A DNA stretch of 64,000 bases. It comes from Gibbula magus. Its lineage: Eukaryota > Mollusca > Gastropoda > Trochida > Trochidae. The stretch covers positions 49,077,630 through 49,141,629 of the forward strand of contig OW388297.1 of the NCBI GenBank assembly GCA_936450465.1. The letters are read 5' to 3'. This document shows, piece by piece, positions 61,595-64,000 of the stretch. Each line of letters begins with the position of its first letter. Position 1 is the stretch's first letter. A model generated the notes under the pieces. It searched no databases. It was not told where the DNA came from and saw only the letters and a list, made by a program, of their open reading frames with translations. Both the position numbers and the translations under genes were made by a program.

Positions 61595-62038
61595 AAGGCG
61601 CTGTAGCACGTTCTGCTTACTGAAATTAAGTGATCTCACGAAAAGGTTAATACGTGTTACCAATGCCCAGATAAAACTCCTCACTCAATAAAGAGAGTCT
61701 TCAAAACGAATCCATGCGAGTCTATTTCCCTTCGAGTGACCATTTGAATGTGTTCACATTAAAATGGACGCTAGAAGGGAGAGTAAAACTTTAATTATGG
61801 CACTATGATTGAATTGCCATTCATATTCCTGTGTCAAATCTCAAATTCGCATGAGACCTACATTTGTACGTCGCAAAATGTTCTTCCAATACGGATAACC
61901 GTTTTCTATGGAAACGATTTACCGGGTCGTGTAATTCGATGTTTTACCCTCTAACATAACAGTATATTGTATAAACTTTAAAAGTAAATGGAACTTTGAG
62001 AAAACAAAATTTGCAAAAAAAACGTGCAACAGCACCTT
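61595..62038 (+). mobile_element. MITE, GTAGCACG superfamily, complete (444 bp)
   Basis: The left end aaggcgctgtagcacgtt and right end aacgtgcaacagcacctt are inverted, with TA at 61593-61594 and 62039-62040. The body carries gaatccatgcgagtctattt, tgttcacattaaaatgg, acgtcgcaaaatg and gatgttttaccctctaac. It is the best template for aligning the 25685, 28305 and 35521 copies. Confidence 0.88.
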
Positions 62039-64000
62039 TAACATACTTGTTGAAACACTGTCTCGAGACAATAAGCAAACATTATTACTTATATAATCTT
62101 CAAAATTATGACACTCTTGGTATTTTGTGATATAGTTACCATAATGATCCAATGAAATAGAAAACTGAAAAGGGACAATACTGAACAACTCTCGTCAGCT
62201 TATAAACTAGATGCTCTTAAATGTCGCTTTCAAGCTAGTTAATCCCTTACAATGCCAGTTTGAATGACTCTGTATCTTCAAAATCTTTAACATTGGCCCG
62301 AGGCAACCATCAAAACATCAAAACTAATAGTCCTGAAAGCATCTCCGTGCTTTTTTGCGATGTAAATTTGCCTTTAAAATAAACTGAACGGCTTCTTATA
62401 AAGGGCAAACTCTTGTTGCAAAAGAGGCAAAAAAATAATAATTTGAAAGGCTTTGAAACGTTCTTCCTTTCCTGTCAATATGACATGAAATATGTTCCCT
62501 TTGAATGTCCGATGATGGAAAAGAAACCCTCGTGTGTATGACGTCACATGAAGCAAGGTTTTAAATCTAGTTTAATCAATGGAAACGCCATGTCTGGGGA
62601 AATGATCTGTATATGTAACGACGTATTACATACCCTTCAATTCAAGTAAAGAGATGATTAATTCCTTACAGTATACCATGTGTATACATGTCAAAGCATC
62701 GCATAGATAGAAATCATTTGTATTTGTTGTCCATTTCTGGTATATTATCATGAAACAGTACGAGAAAACACGCAAATATAAAGCGAAATTGTGCCTATTC
62801 TACCATCAGTTTCATAATGTTATGATATATATCGTCCCACAAAAGGTTAATTAAAGTGTATTCAAATCGTGATATTATCCAAATAAATATTAAATGATAT
62901 GACACTTATTAATAAATGTTAACCTTACACTGACAAACATCTATGCAAAATGATGCAAATGTCGAAGACATAGGGCATAACCCTGTCATAACACCTCTAA
63001 GAGATACCATGATTATCTCTCTACAGGAACGACTGCATGAAAACAAAGTCGAACTCTACAAAAGAGATAAGCTGATTCTTTGTTGTTCTATCTCCCACTA
63101 ATAACTATCCCCTCATCTCCCAAACCTCTCCTGCAAGCACCACTGTGTTTCCTTTAACAACATGCCGCCAGGAAACACTCTAAGAGATTCCAGTGTCAGA
63201 ACCATCTATTTCATCTGTTTTTCTCGTCAAGGGCGTGGAGACGTACTAATTGCTACCAAGTCACATACTTGTCTGCTCTCTTAAAGCGTGTTAAGGTTCA
63301 CAACTGTACCCTGCACGCCTCTAATATGTCGTATATATACATTGTAAAGAGTCCGTTATTAAATTATATCATAAATGGGTTATAAACCTTTACTGGATTG
63401 GGATGCTCAACCAACATCAACATGTGACGTTTTGCCTCAATAAACAAAGGAATACTCTAAATATATATGCTAACACAGACTCAAAATATAAATAAATAAT
63501 TGAATGAATCACTGAAAAGCATTGATGCAACCAGGCGTTTGCCAAAACGGAGAGCATGTCCTGCCTAGCTTAGTAATACCCGCATACCACATGAAACAAG
63601 AATTTTCTATTGTCCCTGTGTCCAGATTTTAGTTGATTTCGTGAGTGGTATGACGTATGATTGCAACAGAGAAAAGGCAAAGTCCTTTAAACATATTAAA
63701 TAACAGTAACGGATGTGTTTTATCACAGAGACTTTTGATATTGTTAAAATATTGCCACTCATTAATTAATATTAATTGTTTTCAAAGACAGCTAGCATTT
63801 CATTTAAATTAATCAGTAGTCAGTCAAAATATGGTTTGTTAACATTGCAAAATAAATGCCTGACGATCATCATCCCAATAATGATCAAACACTTATCTTA
63901 TCATGCCTTTTCTGTGACTAAAGTGTTATTTATGAGGATGATGAGTTCCAGAAATCAGTAATAACAGTGCTGAACACGGGGTCTCCTAACATTCTGATTT
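62039..64000. other. Unassigned interval to window end
   Basis: An exact TGACGTCA sits at 62539. Segments ctctaagagataccatg (about 62993) and ctctaagagattccag (about 63178) are similar to each other over a short distance. Frames at 61919-62188, 62374-62556 and 63776-63961 lack any domain. Confidence 0.35.

Noticed and set aside
1..64000. CRISPR array, bacterial operon or phage system
   Set aside because: No direct repeats with unique spacers, no ribosome-binding-site-spaced gene series and no long ORFs. The content (SINE, LINE, MITEs) is that of an animal genome.

Overview
The window reads as nuclear DNA from a mollusc, most likely a gastropod and possibly an abalone-like vetigastropod. The clues are a tRNA-derived SINE ending in a gcggcgttaaac-(ACTC)n tail, a pearl-like element with a (GGAC)n tract and a TAGCTCATCAG inverted end, and numerous TA-flanked miniature inverted-repeat elements (MITEs). 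The DNA is AT-rich. The longest open frames are about 100 to 140 codons, and none resembles a host protein. I find no host gene, rRNA or functional tRNA. The window is intergenic or lies inside a large intron, and its recognisable content is repeats in different stages of decay.

Layout. 1-300: a foldback element with a pair of TGACGTCA-type palindromes. 0.95-6 kb: old, diverged local repeats, including a 311-bp tandem duplication. 9.1-11.7 kb: a TA-flanked MITE followed by a pearl-like element with thirteen 145-bp units. 14.8-15.0 kb: a possible Penelope-type terminus with a hammerhead-like core. 16.4-17.9 kb: a broken LINE reverse transcriptase on the minus strand. 19.1-23.1 kb: SINE pieces, tRNA-like fragments and two foldbacks. 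23.5-28.9 kb: three MITEs and a 149-bp tandem duplication. 30.6-30.9 kb: a young SINE with a perfect target-site duplication. 33-39.2 kb: four MITEs and a poly-C tract. 39.2-40.5 kb: an eroded satellite of about 127 bp. 44.3-50.9 kb: two more SINEs, foldbacks, a nested pair of MITEs and a second poly-C tract. 52-62 kb: a Tc1-like transposon that keeps only a transposase C-terminus, five further MITEs or fragments, and two copies of a second tRNA-derived family.

Working together. No host pathway can be read here. The elements fall into linked groups. One is a Tc1 set in which CAAAAGAAAC sits exactly 11-20 bp from the ends of the transposase-bearing element and three MITEs whose outer 10 bp differ. 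A second is a GTAGCACGTT-type MITE superfamily with six copies. A third is a MITE set sharing an internal GATCGAAAACCGGACAATG box. The fourth is a scatter of ten exact TGACGTCA palindromes, several paired at exactly 22 bp, some inside foldback elements. These shared motifs are the main novelty of the window.
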